A stretch of DNA of 35,737 nt from an uncultured Clostridium sp. (GCA_934755305.1 CAKVLD010000027.1:1-35737), one strand, 5' to 3'; positions 8,026 through 16,647 are shown, counted from the first letter of the stretch. Program-made: numbers and translations. The notes: generated by a model from the sequence alone, not told the origin.

Positions 8026-9375
8026 TTAATTTTGAGTTAGTTTTTTAGTTATGTCTTCAATGGTATGTTGTAAAGTTTCATCCGTATTAAGATTGTCTGA
8101 GATTTTTTCATATGCATGAATTACAGTTGTGTGATCTCTTCCACCAAACTCTTCTCCAATCTTAGGTAAAGACATATCAGTAAGTTTTCTACTTAAATAC
8201 ATAGCTATTTGTCTTGGGTAAGCTACATTTCTAGTTCTTCTTTGAGATTTTAGATCTTCGACCCTTAAGTTAAAGTAGCTAGAAACAATATCTTGTATTA
8301 GATTAATAGTGATATTTTTTCCTTGCTTTTTAGATATAATATCTTTTAATGCTTCAGATGCTAAGTCTACTGTTATTTCTCGATTAGTTAAAGAAGAGTA
8401 AGCGACTATTCTAATTAATGCTCCTTCAAGCTCACGAATATTAGATTTTATTTTTGTTGCGATATAAACCATGACTTCATTTTCAACATTTAGCTTTTCA
8501 ACATCAGCTTTTTTCTTTAATATTGCCATTCTTGTTTCAAAGTCTGGAATTTGTATGTCAGCAATTAAACCCCATTCAAATCTTGAACGAAGTCTATCTT
8601 CTAATGTTGGTATTTCTTTGGGTGGCCTATCAGATGATAATATAATTTGCTTATTTGCGTCATGTAAGGCATTGAAAGTATGGAAAAATTCTTCTTGGGT
8701 TCTTTCTTTACCTGCTATAAATTGAATATCATCTATTAAAAGTATGTCTACGTTTCTATATTTGTTTCTGAATTCTTCATTTTTATCATCTCTAATAGAG
8801 TTGATTAATTCATTAGTGAATTTTTCAGATGAAACATAAACAACCTTTGCATTAGGGTTGTTTTGTAATATGTAATGACCTATGGCATGCATTAAATGTG
8901 TTTTACCAAGACCAACGCCTCCATATATGAATAGAGGATTATAAGCTTTTGCTGGTGCTTCTGCTACAGCTAGAGAGGCAGCATGAGCAAATCTGTTACT
9001 ATTTCCTATTACAAAGGAGTCAAAAGTATATTTTGGGTTTAATGTAGTAGACATTTCATCGTTTACTACTATTGATTGTTCTTTTTCTTTTTTTTGTTCC
9101 TTTGTTACTTCTTCCGATTGTAGATCAGAAGAGATTAAAAATTCTACTTTATAAAGCTTTGAACAAATAGCTTTAATTGAGTTAGCAACTAAATCTTTAT
9201 ATCGTTTATCTAAAATATCTTGAGTGAAGGAATTAGGAACACTAATCTTTATAGTATCTGAAGAGATTGAAATAGGCTCACAACTTTTTATCCAAGTATT
9301 GAAGCTAACTTCGCTCATCTCGCTTTTTATAATATTTAATGTTTTTTGCCATAATTCTTTTAGATCAGATTCCAT
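8026..9375 (-). CDS. dnaA: Chromosomal replication initiator DnaA
   Basis: DnaA binds DnaA boxes at oriC, oligomerises with ATP and opens the origin. The N-terminal domain I (SDLKELWQKTLNIIK) is followed by a charged linker. Then comes the AAA+ domain with Walker A GGVGLGKTHLMHAI, Walker B ILLIDDIQF and sensor I SSDRPP. The C-terminal domain IV has the signature GGRDHTTVIHA that contacts DnaA boxes. I prefer ATG 9375 (449 residues) because GGAGG lies 8 bases upstream; an in-frame ATG at 9390 has no ribosome binding site and itself contains that GGAGG. The gene is flanked on both sides by DnaA boxes, so autoregulation by DnaA is likely. Confidence 0.97.
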   Translation of the reverse strand: MESDLKELWQKTLNIIKSEMSEVSFNTWIKSCEPISISSDTIKISVPNSFTQDILDKRYKDLVANSIKAICSKLYKVEFLISSDLQSEEVTKEQKKEKEQSIVVNDEMSTTLNPKYTFDSFVIGNSNRFAHAASLAVAEAPAKAYNPLFIYGGVGLGKTHLMHAIGHYILQNNPNAKVVYVSSEKFTNELINSIRDDKNEEFRNKYRNVDILLIDDIQFIAGKERTQEEFFHTFNALHDANKQIILSSDRPPKEIPTLEDRLRSRFEWGLIADIQIPDFETRMAILKKKADVEKLNVENEVMVYIATKIKSNIRELEGALIRIVAYSSLTNREITVDLASEALKDIISKKQGKNITINLIQDIVSSYFNLRVEDLKSQRRTRNVAYPRQIAMYLSRKLTDMSLPKIGEEFGGRDHTTVIHAYEKISDNLNTDETLQHTIEDITKKLTQN

Positions 9376-9390
9376 GGTAATATCCTCCAT

Positions 9391-9800
9391 AAATATTTTT
9401 TTTAGGTGAAATTTTTTTTAAAAAAGTTATCAACAAGGTTATGCACAGAAAATGTTTATAACTTTGTTGATGTTAATTTTGTTATTAATAGTTATCCACA
9501 TGTTTGTAAAAATTAAAATCATCTAATTATTATATAAGTTATCCACAGATATAATAAAATGTTATGAACAAATGTAATTCTTCTAAAAACTTAGTAAAAA
9601 TAAGCTTTTAGAGAAAAAAATAAAAGTAAACAAAAAAATTTTAAACAAGTTATTCACATTTTTGTCCACAGATGTGGATAACTTTTTGTTATCAACAAGT
9701 TATTCACAATCTAGTTAATATAATAGCATATAAGAATGATAATGTTCAATAAGTTATCCACAAAAAACTTTAAATGTGGATAAATTTATTAACAGAATAC
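9391..9800. other. oriC: oriC, dnaA-rpmH part: DnaA-box cluster
   Basis: This gap holds the larger DnaA-box cluster. Exact TTATCCACA boxes lie at 9492-9500, 9539-9547 and 9754-9762 (plus) and at 9673-9681 and 9775-9783 (minus). Variants with one change lie at 9427-9435, 9439-9447 (TTATGCACA), 9650-9658, 9662-9670, 9689-9697 and 9700-9708. It corresponds to the incAB side of the bipartite origin. A poor dnaA promoter candidate (TTTACA at 9510 to 9505, 17 bases to TAATAA) has a DnaA box in its spacer. Confidence 0.92.
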
Positions 9801-9807
9801 GTGCTTC

Positions 9808-9836
9808 TTGACACTTTTAATCTATATATATATAAT
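9808..9836 (+). promoter_or_regulatory. Promoter of the rpmH operon
   Basis: TTGACA (9808-9813), a 17-base spacer and TATAAT (9831-9836) form a perfect consensus sigma-A promoter. It lies about 70 bases upstream of rpmH and about 25 bases from the last DnaA box. Confidence 0.92.
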
Positions 9837-9907
9837 TAATAAGTAACAATTTTGAGGAATATAGTTTTTTTACTATAAATATTTCAGTCGAAGGGGGTGC
9901 AATGATA

Positions 9908-10042
9908 ATGTTCATGACATACCAACCTAAAAAAAGACAAAGAAAAAAGGAACATGGTTTCAGAAAAAGAATGAAGACTAAGTCTGGAAGAAACATTCTT
10001 AAAAAGAGAAGACAAAAAGGTAGAAAAAAATTAACAGCATAA
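9908..10042 (+). CDS. rpmH: 50S ribosomal protein L34
   Basis: This 44-residue, very basic protein is L34 of the large ribosomal subunit. It shows the family core TYQPKKRQRKKEHGFRKRM followed by KTKSGRNILKKRRQKGRKKLTA in two pieces. Three ATG codons are in frame (9902, 9908, 9914). I chose 9908 because GGGGGTG lies 8 bases upstream and the resulting length equals the family norm. It is the first gene of the rpmH-rnpA-yidD-yidC-jag cluster on the right side of the origin. Confidence 0.95.
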   Translation: MFMTYQPKKRQRKKEHGFRKRMKTKSGRNILKKRRQKGRKKLTA

Positions 10043-10066
10043 GGGCCGCATTTTGTGGCCTTTTTT
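10043..10066 (+). terminator. Terminator or attenuator after rpmH
   Basis: GGCCGC (10044-10049) pairs with GTGGCC (10055-10060), with one G-T pair and a 5-base loop, followed directly by TTTTTT. It begins right after the rpmH stop. The short stem may stop only part of the transcripts, which would let L34 be made in excess over RNase P protein. Confidence 0.75.
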
Positions 10067-10103
10067 CTGCAAATGCAGAAAAATAAGGAGAATGTATATA
10101 CCT

Positions 10104-10478
10104 ATGGTTTATAGATTAAAAAAAAATTCAGAATTTAGATGTGTATATAGAAGAGGAAAGTCTGTAGCAAATGATCTTTTAGTTCTATATATATTAAAGA
10201 ATAAAAAAAACAAAGATAATAATGGAAATAGATATAATAAGGTAGGAATTTCCGTTAGCAAAAAGGTGGGCAATAGTGTAGTTAGAAGCAGAAGTAAAAG
10301 ACTTATAACTGAAAGCTATAGATTGAAATTAGATAATTTACAGCAAGGTTATGATTTTGTTTTTGTTGCTAGAACAAAGCTCAAAGATAAAGATTATCAT
10401 CAAGTTAATAAGGCTGTATTAAATCTATTAAAGAAGGCAGGCTTATATAATGAAGAGAATACTAATAAAACTAATTAA
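10104..10478 (+). CDS. rnpA: Ribonuclease P protein component
   Basis: RnpA is the protein partner of the RNase P ribozyme that trims the 5' ends of precursor tRNAs. It starts MVYRLKKNSEFRCVYRRGKS and has the central basic helix KVGNSVVRSRSKRLITESYR. The usual RNR in that helix reads RSR here. I prefer ATG 10104 (124 residues); AAGGAG at 10085-10090 is 13 bases away, which is long, while an ATG at 10092 would be only 1 base from it. A longer reading frame upstream would run through the rpmH terminator and is unlikely. Its end overlaps yidD by 29 bases. Confidence 0.94.
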   Translation: MVYRLKKNSEFRCVYRRGKSVANDLLVLYILKNKKNKDNNGNRYNKVGISVSKKVGNSVVRSRSKRLITESYRLKLDNLQQGYDFVFVARTKLKDKDYHQVNKAVLNLLKKAGLYNEENTNKTN

Positions 10479-10659
10479 ATTTTATAGGAAAAGAATCTCA
10501 CCAATGACACCGCCTAGATGCAAGTATATACCAACGTGTTCACAATATGCTATAGAAGCTATTGAAAAATATGGAGCATTTAAGGGCGGTTTTTTGGCCC
10601 TTTGGCGTATACTTAGGTGTAATCCTTTTAGTAAAGGTGGATTTGATCCTATCAAATAA
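10450..10659 (+). CDS. yidD: Membrane protein insertion efficiency factor YidD
   Basis: YidD is a small peripheral membrane protein that helps insertion of membrane proteins by the YidC/Sec system. The 69-residue product shows the family pattern PRCKYIPTCSQYAIEAIEKYG, then GxxLALWRILRCNPFSKGGFDP, including the three conserved cysteines. It overlaps the end of rnpA by 29 bases and is followed after 40 bases by yidC, an arrangement conserved near bacterial origins. Translation is probably coupled to rnpA. Confidence 0.94.
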   Translation: MKRILIKLIKFYRKRISPMTPPRCKYIPTCSQYAIEAIEKYGAFKGGFLALWRILRCNPFSKGGFDPIK

Positions 10660-10699
10660 ATAAAAAAACTATATATATAATAGGAGGAATTTAATAAAT

Positions 10700-11479
10700 A
10701 TGATGATGAGTTTGTTTTCACCAATAACAAATTTCTTCACTGTTGTTTTTGAGTGGCTTCATAATTTTGTTATGTCTTTAGGTGTAACAGGGGGATTATC
10801 TTATGTATTAGCGATTACTTTATTAACAATTGCTATAAGAGGGATTTTATTACCTTTTAATATTAAGTCAGCTACATCAAATAGGAAGATGCAAGAAATT
10901 CAACCTGAGGTAAAGAAAATTCAAGAAAAGTACAAAAATGATCCACAAAAAGCAAATGCTGAGATAATGAAGTTATACAAAGAAAAAGAAGTTAGTATGG
11001 CTGGAGGGTGCTTACCAGCTCTTTTACCACTACCTATTTTAATGGCTTTATATTATGCATTTTATAATATGGATATATCAGGATCATTTTTATGGATAAA
11101 GGATTTAGGAGCTCCAGACCAATATTTTATATTACCAATATTAGCTGCACTATCAACTTATTTACCATCATATTTAATGACAAAAGCTACACCTAATAAT
11201 GGTGAAGGTGCTATGAATATGGGACCTATGAATATAGGTATGTCATTAATGATGGGATTCATGGCGTTAAATTTTAAGTCAATATTAGTTATATATTGGG
11301 TACTTGGTGGAGTAATTCAATTAATTACTACTTATTTCATTAATTATAAACCAGCTATGGAAAAGAAGAAGGAAATAATTGAAATAGAAGCAGCTAAAGA
11401 AGCAGCTAGAGCACCAAAGTTTGTTATGCCAGATTATGATTCTAAGTCAAAGAAGAATAAGAAGAAAAAGAAAAAATAG
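10700..11479 (+). CDS. yidC: Membrane protein insertase YidC/OxaA
   Basis: YidC inserts and folds proteins in the cytoplasmic membrane. About five hydrophobic segments are visible, starting near residues 32-52. The conserved arginine of the hydrophilic groove is R47 in AIRGILLPFNIKS. A coiled-coil hairpin (KMQEIQPEVKKIQEKYKND) follows, and the C-terminus is a lysine-rich tail that fits ribosome contact. The 259 residues fit the short Gram-positive form; I see no lipoprotein-box cysteine at the N-terminus. AGGAGG lies 12 bases before the first of three consecutive ATG codons. It is related to B. subtilis spoIIIJ. Confidence 0.95.
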   Translation: MMMSLFSPITNFFTVVFEWLHNFVMSLGVTGGLSYVLAITLLTIAIRGILLPFNIKSATSNRKMQEIQPEVKKIQEKYKNDPQKANAEIMKLYKEKEVSMAGGCLPALLPLPILMALYYAFYNMDISGSFLWIKDLGAPDQYFILPILAALSTYLPSYLMTKATPNNGEGAMNMGPMNIGMSLMMGFMALNFKSILVIYWVLGGVIQLITTYFINYKPAMEKKKEIIEIEAAKEAARAPKFVMPDYDSKSKKNKKKKKK

Positions 11480-11508
11480 TTAACTATCTTAGAGGTGGGT
11501 GAAGTGCT

Positions 11509-12129
11509 ATGGAATCAGTTTACATGATTGGAAAAACTGTAGATGAAGCGTTAAGTAAGGCATTAGAACAGTTAAATGTTACTAAGGATAGAGTTGAGGT
11601 TGACATAATTGAAGAAGGAACCAAAGGATTATTTAATTTTATAGGATCAAAATCAGCAAAAATAAAGGTTACATTAAAAAGAGATTATATATATGAAGGT
11701 AAAAAATTCTTGATACAAGTTTTAAATACTATGGGTATTGAAGCTGAGGTAGATATAAAAGAAGAGAATGATACTGTTTATATAAATCTTATTGGTTCTA
11801 ACATGGGTACTATAATTGGTTATAGAGGTGAAACTTTAGATTCACTACAATATTTAGTGTCTTTAGTTATTAATAAAGAACATAATGTTCATTATAAAAA
11901 GGTAATTTTAGATACTGAAAATTATAGGCATAAAAGAGAAGAAACTTTAAAGAAACTTGCTGAAAAAACAGCATATAAAGTTAGAAAAAAAGGAAGAGCT
12001 TATAAGCTTGAGCCTATGAATCCTTACGAAAGAAGAATAATTCATTCAGTACTTCAAGAGTGTGATGATATACAAACTTATAGCGAAGGCGAAGAACCTT
12101 ATAGGAGAATAGTTATTGATTTGAAATAA
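11509..12129 (+). CDS. jag: RNA-binding protein Jag (KhpB)
   Basis: The protein has three parts: an N-terminal Jag domain (residues 1-55, with EGTKGLFNFIGSKSAKI), a KH RNA-binding domain with the GYRG loop (about 90-140), and a C-terminal R3H domain (about 145-206, ERRIIHSVLQ). In other Gram-positives KhpB/EloR binds RNA and affects cell elongation and division, and the gene follows yidC as here. The 206-residue length is normal. GAGGTGGGTG precedes the ATG. It ends the operon at a clear terminator. Confidence 0.93.
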   Translation: MESVYMIGKTVDEALSKALEQLNVTKDRVEVDIIEEGTKGLFNFIGSKSAKIKVTLKRDYIYEGKKFLIQVLNTMGIEAEVDIKEENDTVYINLIGSNMGTIIGYRGETLDSLQYLVSLVINKEHNVHYKKVILDTENYRHKREETLKKLAEKTAYKVRKKGRAYKLEPMNPYERRIIHSVLQECDDIQTYSEGEEPYRRIVIDLK

Positions 12130-12164
12130 CAAAAAAGAAAGTCTGTGGACTTTCTTTTTTTGTT
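12128..12164 (+). terminator. Terminator after jag
   Basis: AACAAAAAAGAAAGTC (12128-12143) pairs with GACTTTCTTTTTTTGTT (12148-12164) across a 4-base loop, with one extra T in the right arm. The T-rich right arm doubles as the release tract. It begins at the jag stop codon. Confidence 0.88.
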
Positions 12165-12477
12165 ATAAAATTTAAAAAGTATGAAATATTATTTTATTTA
12201 TTTGTTTAAAATTTATTTATTAGTAAATAATTCGTAAGGAATAGCTTTGTATTTTATAAGTTTAATTAGAGGGGAATTTTAAAAACGGCATAACTAAGCC
12301 ATTCTTAGATAATACATAAAAAAATATATGTTTTTTTGATGCGTATATTTTTTGATGCATATGTTTTTTTGATGCAAATATTTTTTTGATGCATATATTT
12401 TTCTAATGCATATATTTTTATTCAAATTAATGGCAGTTAAATTGGCAAAAAGTCTAGCTTTTAGTGGTTTTTTAATT
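12165..12477. other. Gene-free stretch before mnmE
   Basis: About 310 very AT-rich bases have no convincing reading frame. The region contains the small hairpin CTAAGCCATTCTTAG and the five-copy tandem repeat listed separately. Function unknown. Confidence 0.6.
12331..12414 (+). repeat. Five-copy ~17-bp tandem repeat
   Basis: The unit is TTTTTTTGATGCATATA. Five adjacent copies lie at 12331-12347, 12348-12363, 12364-12380, 12381-12397 and 12398-12414. Four units are 17 bases and one is 16. The last copy has CTAATGC in place of TTGATGC, and the others differ at one to three positions. It sits about 65 bases upstream of the mnmE promoter. T-tracts spaced at 17 bases are not in phase with the helix. 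Confidence 0.85.
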
Positions 12478-12506
12478 TTGACTTATTCAATATTGTTTTG
12501 TAAAAT
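12478..12506 (+). promoter_or_regulatory. Promoter of mnmE-mnmG-rsmG
   Basis: TTGACT (12478-12483), a 17-base spacer and TAAAAT (12501-12506) fit the sigma-A consensus well. The predicted start of transcription is near 12513, about 53 bases before mnmE. Confidence 0.8.
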
Positions 12507-12565
12507 GTATAGTAGTTTGTATAGAAGTAAAATAATTATAATAATGCTTCTAAGGAGGAGAACGA

Positions 12566-13945
12566 ATGAAAGAATTTGATACTATATGTGGAATTGCTAC
12601 GCCTCTTGGAGAAGGTGGAATTTCAATTATAAGAGTATCTGGAAGTAAAGTTTTAGATATTATAGATAAAGTATTTAAAGGTATAAATAATTCTAGTGTG
12701 AAAGATATGAAGAGCTATACTATGAAGTATGGTCATATTTACGAAATAGATTCTAGTGATGTTATAGATGAAGTTATCATCAGCTATATGAAGGGACCTA
12801 AGAGCTTTACAGCAGAAGATGTTGTTGAAGTAAATTGTCATGGTGGTGTAGTATCAACTAACAAGGTATTAGAAGAAATAATAAAAGCTGGTGCAAGAAT
12901 GGCTGAGCCAGGAGAGTTTACAAAAAGAGCATTCTTAAATGGGAGAATAGATTTAAGTCAGGCAGAAGCTGTTATGGATATTATAAGAGCTAAGACTGAC
13001 TTAGCTATGAAATCAGCTGTAGTTCAAAGTTCAGGACATCTATCTAAGGAAATAAATAGACTAAGAGAATATATGCTAAATACATTAGCTTTAATTGAAT
13101 ATTCTGTTGATTTTACTGAGGATGATGAAGAAGTAGATGAAACAGTTCCAATTAGAGTTTTAGAACAATTAGATAAGGCTATAGCAGAGATGGATGTTTT
13201 ACTAAAGGGTGCTGATGAAGGAAGAATAATAAGAGATGGATTAAAGCTTGCTATTGTAGGTAAGCCTAATGTAGGAAAATCATCATTATTAAATACACTT
13301 TTAAGAGAAAAAAGAGCTATAGTAACTGATATTCCTGGAACAACAAGAGATGTTATAGAGGAGTTTGTTAATTTAGATGGAATACCAGTAAAAATTATTG
13401 ATACGGCAGGAATCAGAGAAACAGAAGATGTTGTTGAAAGAATAGGTGTTGAAAGATCTAAGGAAAAAATGAATGAGGCAGATTTAGTTATTCTTGTTCT
13501 TGATTCATCAAGAAGTTTAGATGAAGAAGATAGAGAAATAATTAAGTATGTTGAAGATAAAAAATACATGGTTCTTTTAAATAAAGTAGATTTAGAATCT
13601 AAGATAACAGAAGAGGATTTAAATGGACTTGAAAATATAATAAAGATATCTGCTAAGTCTGGATTCGGAATAGAAGATTTAAAAGCTAAAATAAAGGATA
13701 TGTTCTTTAGTGGCGAAGTTGATGCAGAAAGTTTAATAATTTCTAATAATAGACATAAACAAGCGCTTTATAGAGCTTTAGAAAATTGTAATACAGCTGC
13801 TGAAAGAGTAAGATTAAATGAATATTTAGATTTAATATCTATTTATGTAACAGCAGCATTAAAGGCTTTAGGAGAAATTACTGGGGCAGAGCTGGAAGAA
13901 GACCTAGTTAATAAGATATTTAGTGAATTTTGTATAGGAAAGTAA
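12566..13945 (+). CDS. mnmE: tRNA modification GTPase MnmE
   Basis: MnmE works with MnmG to add the aminomethyl-type group at position 5 of the wobble uridine (U34) in certain tRNAs, using a folate one-carbon unit. The N-terminal folate-binding domain is followed by helices and an inserted G domain: G1 GKPNVGKS (232-239), G2 DIPGTT, G3 DTAG (279-282) and G4 NKVD. The last residues are CIGK, the conserved C-terminal motif. The length of 459 is typical. GGAGGAGAACGA precedes the ATG. mnmG follows after 10 bases. Confidence 0.97.
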   Translation: MKEFDTICGIATPLGEGGISIIRVSGSKVLDIIDKVFKGINNSSVKDMKSYTMKYGHIYEIDSSDVIDEVIISYMKGPKSFTAEDVVEVNCHGGVVSTNKVLEEIIKAGARMAEPGEFTKRAFLNGRIDLSQAEAVMDIIRAKTDLAMKSAVVQSSGHLSKEINRLREYMLNTLALIEYSVDFTEDDEEVDETVPIRVLEQLDKAIAEMDVLLKGADEGRIIRDGLKLAIVGKPNVGKSSLLNTLLREKRAIVTDIPGTTRDVIEEFVNLDGIPVKIIDTAGIRETEDVVERIGVERSKEKMNEADLVILVLDSSRSLDEEDREIIKYVEDKKYMVLLNKVDLESKITEEDLNGLENIIKISAKSGFGIEDLKAKIKDMFFSGEVDAESLIISNNRHKQALYRALENCNTAAERVRLNEYLDLISIYVTAALKALGEITGAELEEDLVNKIFSEFCIGK

Positions 13946-13955
13946 GGAGAGTTAA

Positions 13956-15839
13956 ATGGAATATAATGCAGGTAATTATGATGTTATCGTCGTTGGTGCA
14001 GGTCATGCAGGTTGCGAAGCAGCTTTAGCATCTGCAAGAATGGGGCTAAAAACTTTAGTATGTACTATTAGTTTAGATGCTATAGGAATGATGCCTTGTA
14101 ATCCTAATATAGGAGGAACTGCTAAAGGTCATATAGTTAGAGAAATAGACGCCTTAGGTGGAGAAATGGGGGTTAATATAGACCATACATTTATTCAATC
14201 TAGAATGTTAAATACATCTAAAGGACCAGCTGTTCACTCTTTAAGAGCACAAGCTGACAAGATGAAATATCAACATAGAATGAAAAGAGTTTTAGAAGAA
14301 CAAGAAAATTTACAAGTAAGACAAATTGAAGTAACTAGATTATTAGTTGAAGATAATAAGGTATATGGAGTTGTTACTAAAAATGGAGCAACTTTTAAAT
14401 GTAAAGCAGTAGTGTTAGCAACAGGTACATATTTAAAAGGAAAAATAATTATAGGTGAAGTAAGTTATAATGGTGGACCAAACGGATTATTCCCAGCTAA
14501 TGACTTATCACAATCTTTATTAGATTTAGGTATAGAATTAAGAAGGTTTAAGACAGGAACTCCTGCAAGAATAAATAAAAGATCGGTTGATTTTTCTAAG
14601 ATGATAGAACAACCAGGTGATGATAAAATAGTACCTTTCTCATTTATGAGTGGAAATGTAGATAGAGATCAAATATCTTGTTATTTAACTTATACAAATG
14701 AAGATACTCGTAAGATTATAGAAGATAATATTCATAGATCACCAATATATAACGGTTCAATTAAGGGAATAGGTCCTAGATATTGTCCTTCAATTGAAGA
14801 TAAGATAATGAGATTCCCAGATAAAAGTCAACATCAAATATTTATAGAACCAGAAGGTGAAGATACTTTAGAAATGTATGTAGGGGGAATGAGTTCTTCA
14901 TTACCTGAAGATGTTCAAATTAAGATGTTAAGAACTTTACCTGGTCTTGAAAATGTTGAAATGATGAGAACTGCATATGCAATAGAGTATGATTCAATAG
15001 ATCCAACTCAACTTAAACCAACATTAGAATTTAAGAATGTTGAAGGTTTATACGGAGCAGGACAATTAAATGGTAGTTCAGGCTACGAAGAGGCTGGAGG
15101 ACAAGGTATAGTAGCTGGTATAAATGCTGCTTTAAAAGTTAAAGGTGAAGAGCCATTAATATTAACACGTTCTGATGCTTATATTGGAGTTTTAATAGAT
15201 GATTTAGTAACAAAGGGAACTAATGAACCATATAGAATGATGACTTCAAGAGCAGAATATAGACTTCTTTTAAGGCAAGATAATGCAGATTTTAGATTAA
15301 CTGAAATTGGATATAAAGTTGGCTTAGTTACAGAAGAAAGGTATAATAAGTTCCTTGAGAGAAAAACTACTATAGAAAATGAAGTTGAAAGATTAAAAAA
15401 TCTACAAGTTACAAATAAAAGAGAAGTTAATGAATTTTTAGCTACACTAGGGTCAGCTGAATTAAGAAAACCTACAAGCTTTTATGAGCTTATAAAGAGA
15501 ACAGAAGTGGACTACTTCTCATTAGCACCATTAGATCCAGATAGAAAAGAATTAAGTGATGACGTAGGTGAACAAGTTAATATTATTGCTAAATATGAAG
15601 GATATATAAATAGTCAATTAGAGCAAGTTGGTCAATTTAAAAAGTTTGAAAAGAAGTTATTACCTGAAGATATAGATTATGCAGATGTTAAGGGATTAAG
15701 AACAGAAGCAATACAAAAGTTAAGTAGTATTAGACCAGTAAGTATTGGTCAAGCATCAAGAATTTCAGGAGTTTCACCAGCTGATATTTCTGTACTATTA
15801 ATTTACTTAGAACATCAATACGGAAAGAAAAACCAATAA
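13956..15839 (+). CDS. mnmG: tRNA uridine-5-carboxymethylaminomethyl modification enzyme MnmG
   Basis: MnmG is the FAD-dependent partner of MnmE in wobble-uridine modification. The dinucleotide-binding motif is GAGHAGCEAA near the N-terminus. The two family signatures are GPRYCPSIEDKI and NGSSGYEEAGGQGIVAG. The 627-residue length is typical. The gene lies between mnmE and rsmG in the order common next to firmicute origins, with AAGGAG before the ATG. Confidence 0.97.
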   Translation: MEYNAGNYDVIVVGAGHAGCEAALASARMGLKTLVCTISLDAIGMMPCNPNIGGTAKGHIVREIDALGGEMGVNIDHTFIQSRMLNTSKGPAVHSLRAQADKMKYQHRMKRVLEEQENLQVRQIEVTRLLVEDNKVYGVVTKNGATFKCKAVVLATGTYLKGKIIIGEVSYNGGPNGLFPANDLSQSLLDLGIELRRFKTGTPARINKRSVDFSKMIEQPGDDKIVPFSFMSGNVDRDQISCYLTYTNEDTRKIIEDNIHRSPIYNGSIKGIGPRYCPSIEDKIMRFPDKSQHQIFIEPEGEDTLEMYVGGMSSSLPEDVQIKMLRTLPGLENVEMMRTAYAIEYDSIDPTQLKPTLEFKNVEGLYGAGQLNGSSGYEEAGGQGIVAGINAALKVKGEEPLILTRSDAYIGVLIDDLVTKGTNEPYRMMTSRAEYRLLLRQDNADFRLTEIGYKVGLVTEERYNKFLERKTTIENEVERLKNLQVTNKREVNEFLATLGSAELRKPTSFYELIKRTEVDYFSLAPLDPDRKELSDDVGEQVNIIAKYEGYINSQLEQVGQFKKFEKKLLPEDIDYADVKGLRTEAIQKLSSIRPVSIGQASRISGVSPADISVLLIYLEHQYGKKNQ

Positions 15840-15860
15840 ATTAGACTCAGGAGGTATTAT

Positions 15861-16580
15861 ATGAGTTTTTATAATTTAATGAAAGAAGCAGCTGCTGATG
15901 TTAATATGAACTTGAGTGAAGAGCAATATGATAAGTTTATAAAATATATGAGATTAGTTCAAGAATGGAATCAAAAGATTAACTTAACTGCAATTACTGA
16001 AGATGAAGAATTTGTAAAGAAGCATTTTATTGATTGTATTAAAGCATTTAAAAGTGAAGAATTAAAAAATGCAAAAAATTTAATTGATGTAGGTACAGGG
16101 GCTGGATTCCCTGGGTTACCTATAGCGATAATGAGAGAAGACCTTAATGTTACTTTATTAGATTCTCTTAATAAAAGAATTAATTTTTTAAATATAGTTA
16201 TAAATGAATTAGGACTAAAAAATGTTATAACTATACATTCTAGAGCAGAAGATGGAGCAAGAAAGAAAGAGCTTAGAGAAAACTTTGATGTTGCTACATC
16301 TAGAGCTGTTGCTAATATGACTGTACTTTCAGAGTTCTGTCTTCCTTATGTGAAGGTTGGAGGACACTTTGTAGCTTTAAAAGGACCTGCTATAGAGGAG
16401 GAACTTAAAGCGTCTAAAAACGCTCTAGGGGTATTAGGGGGAAGACTTAAAGAAGTTATAGAATTAGAAATAGAAGATACTGATTTAAAACATAATGTTG
16501 TTATTGTAAGTAAAGAAAAAGAATGTCCTAACTCATATCCTAGAAAAGCTGGAATTATAACAAAAAAACCTTTAAAATAA
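15861..16580 (+). CDS. rsmG: 16S rRNA (guanine-527-N7)-methyltransferase RsmG
   Basis: RsmG methylates G527 of 16S rRNA using S-adenosylmethionine. The SAM-binding loop is LIDVGTGAGFPGLPIAI. The family motifs NLTAITED...KHFIDC and ATSRAVANM are present. The length of 239 residues is normal. AGGAGGT lies 7 bases upstream of the ATG. It is 21 bases after mnmG and probably in the same operon. In other bacteria loss of this gene gives low-level streptomycin resistance. Confidence 0.96.
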   Translation: MSFYNLMKEAAADVNMNLSEEQYDKFIKYMRLVQEWNQKINLTAITEDEEFVKKHFIDCIKAFKSEELKNAKNLIDVGTGAGFPGLPIAIMREDLNVTLLDSLNKRINFLNIVINELGLKNVITIHSRAEDGARKKELRENFDVATSRAVANMTVLSEFCLPYVKVGGHFVALKGPAIEEELKASKNALGVLGGRLKEVIELEIEDTDLKHNVVIVSKEKECPNSYPRKAGIITKKPLK

Positions 16581-16647
16581 AATGAGTGGATAAATTTTCT
16601 AAAACAAGAGGATGAATCAAAGAAAATTATGAGGATGGATTGTTTAT

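Noticed and set aside
10482..10730. 82-codon minus-strand frame across yidD
   Set aside because: It is the mirror of yidD and the yidC start; no family similarity and no ribosome binding site.
12451..12478. Possible terminator AAAAG...CTTTT near the mnmE promoter
   Set aside because: The stem is only five A/T-rich pairs and the T-tract is displaced; the jag terminator upstream is far stronger.
13024..13569. 181-codon open frame on the minus strand
   Set aside because: It lies wholly inside mnmE in the opposite direction, its translation is serine- and isoleucine-rich low-complexity, and it has no ribosome binding site.
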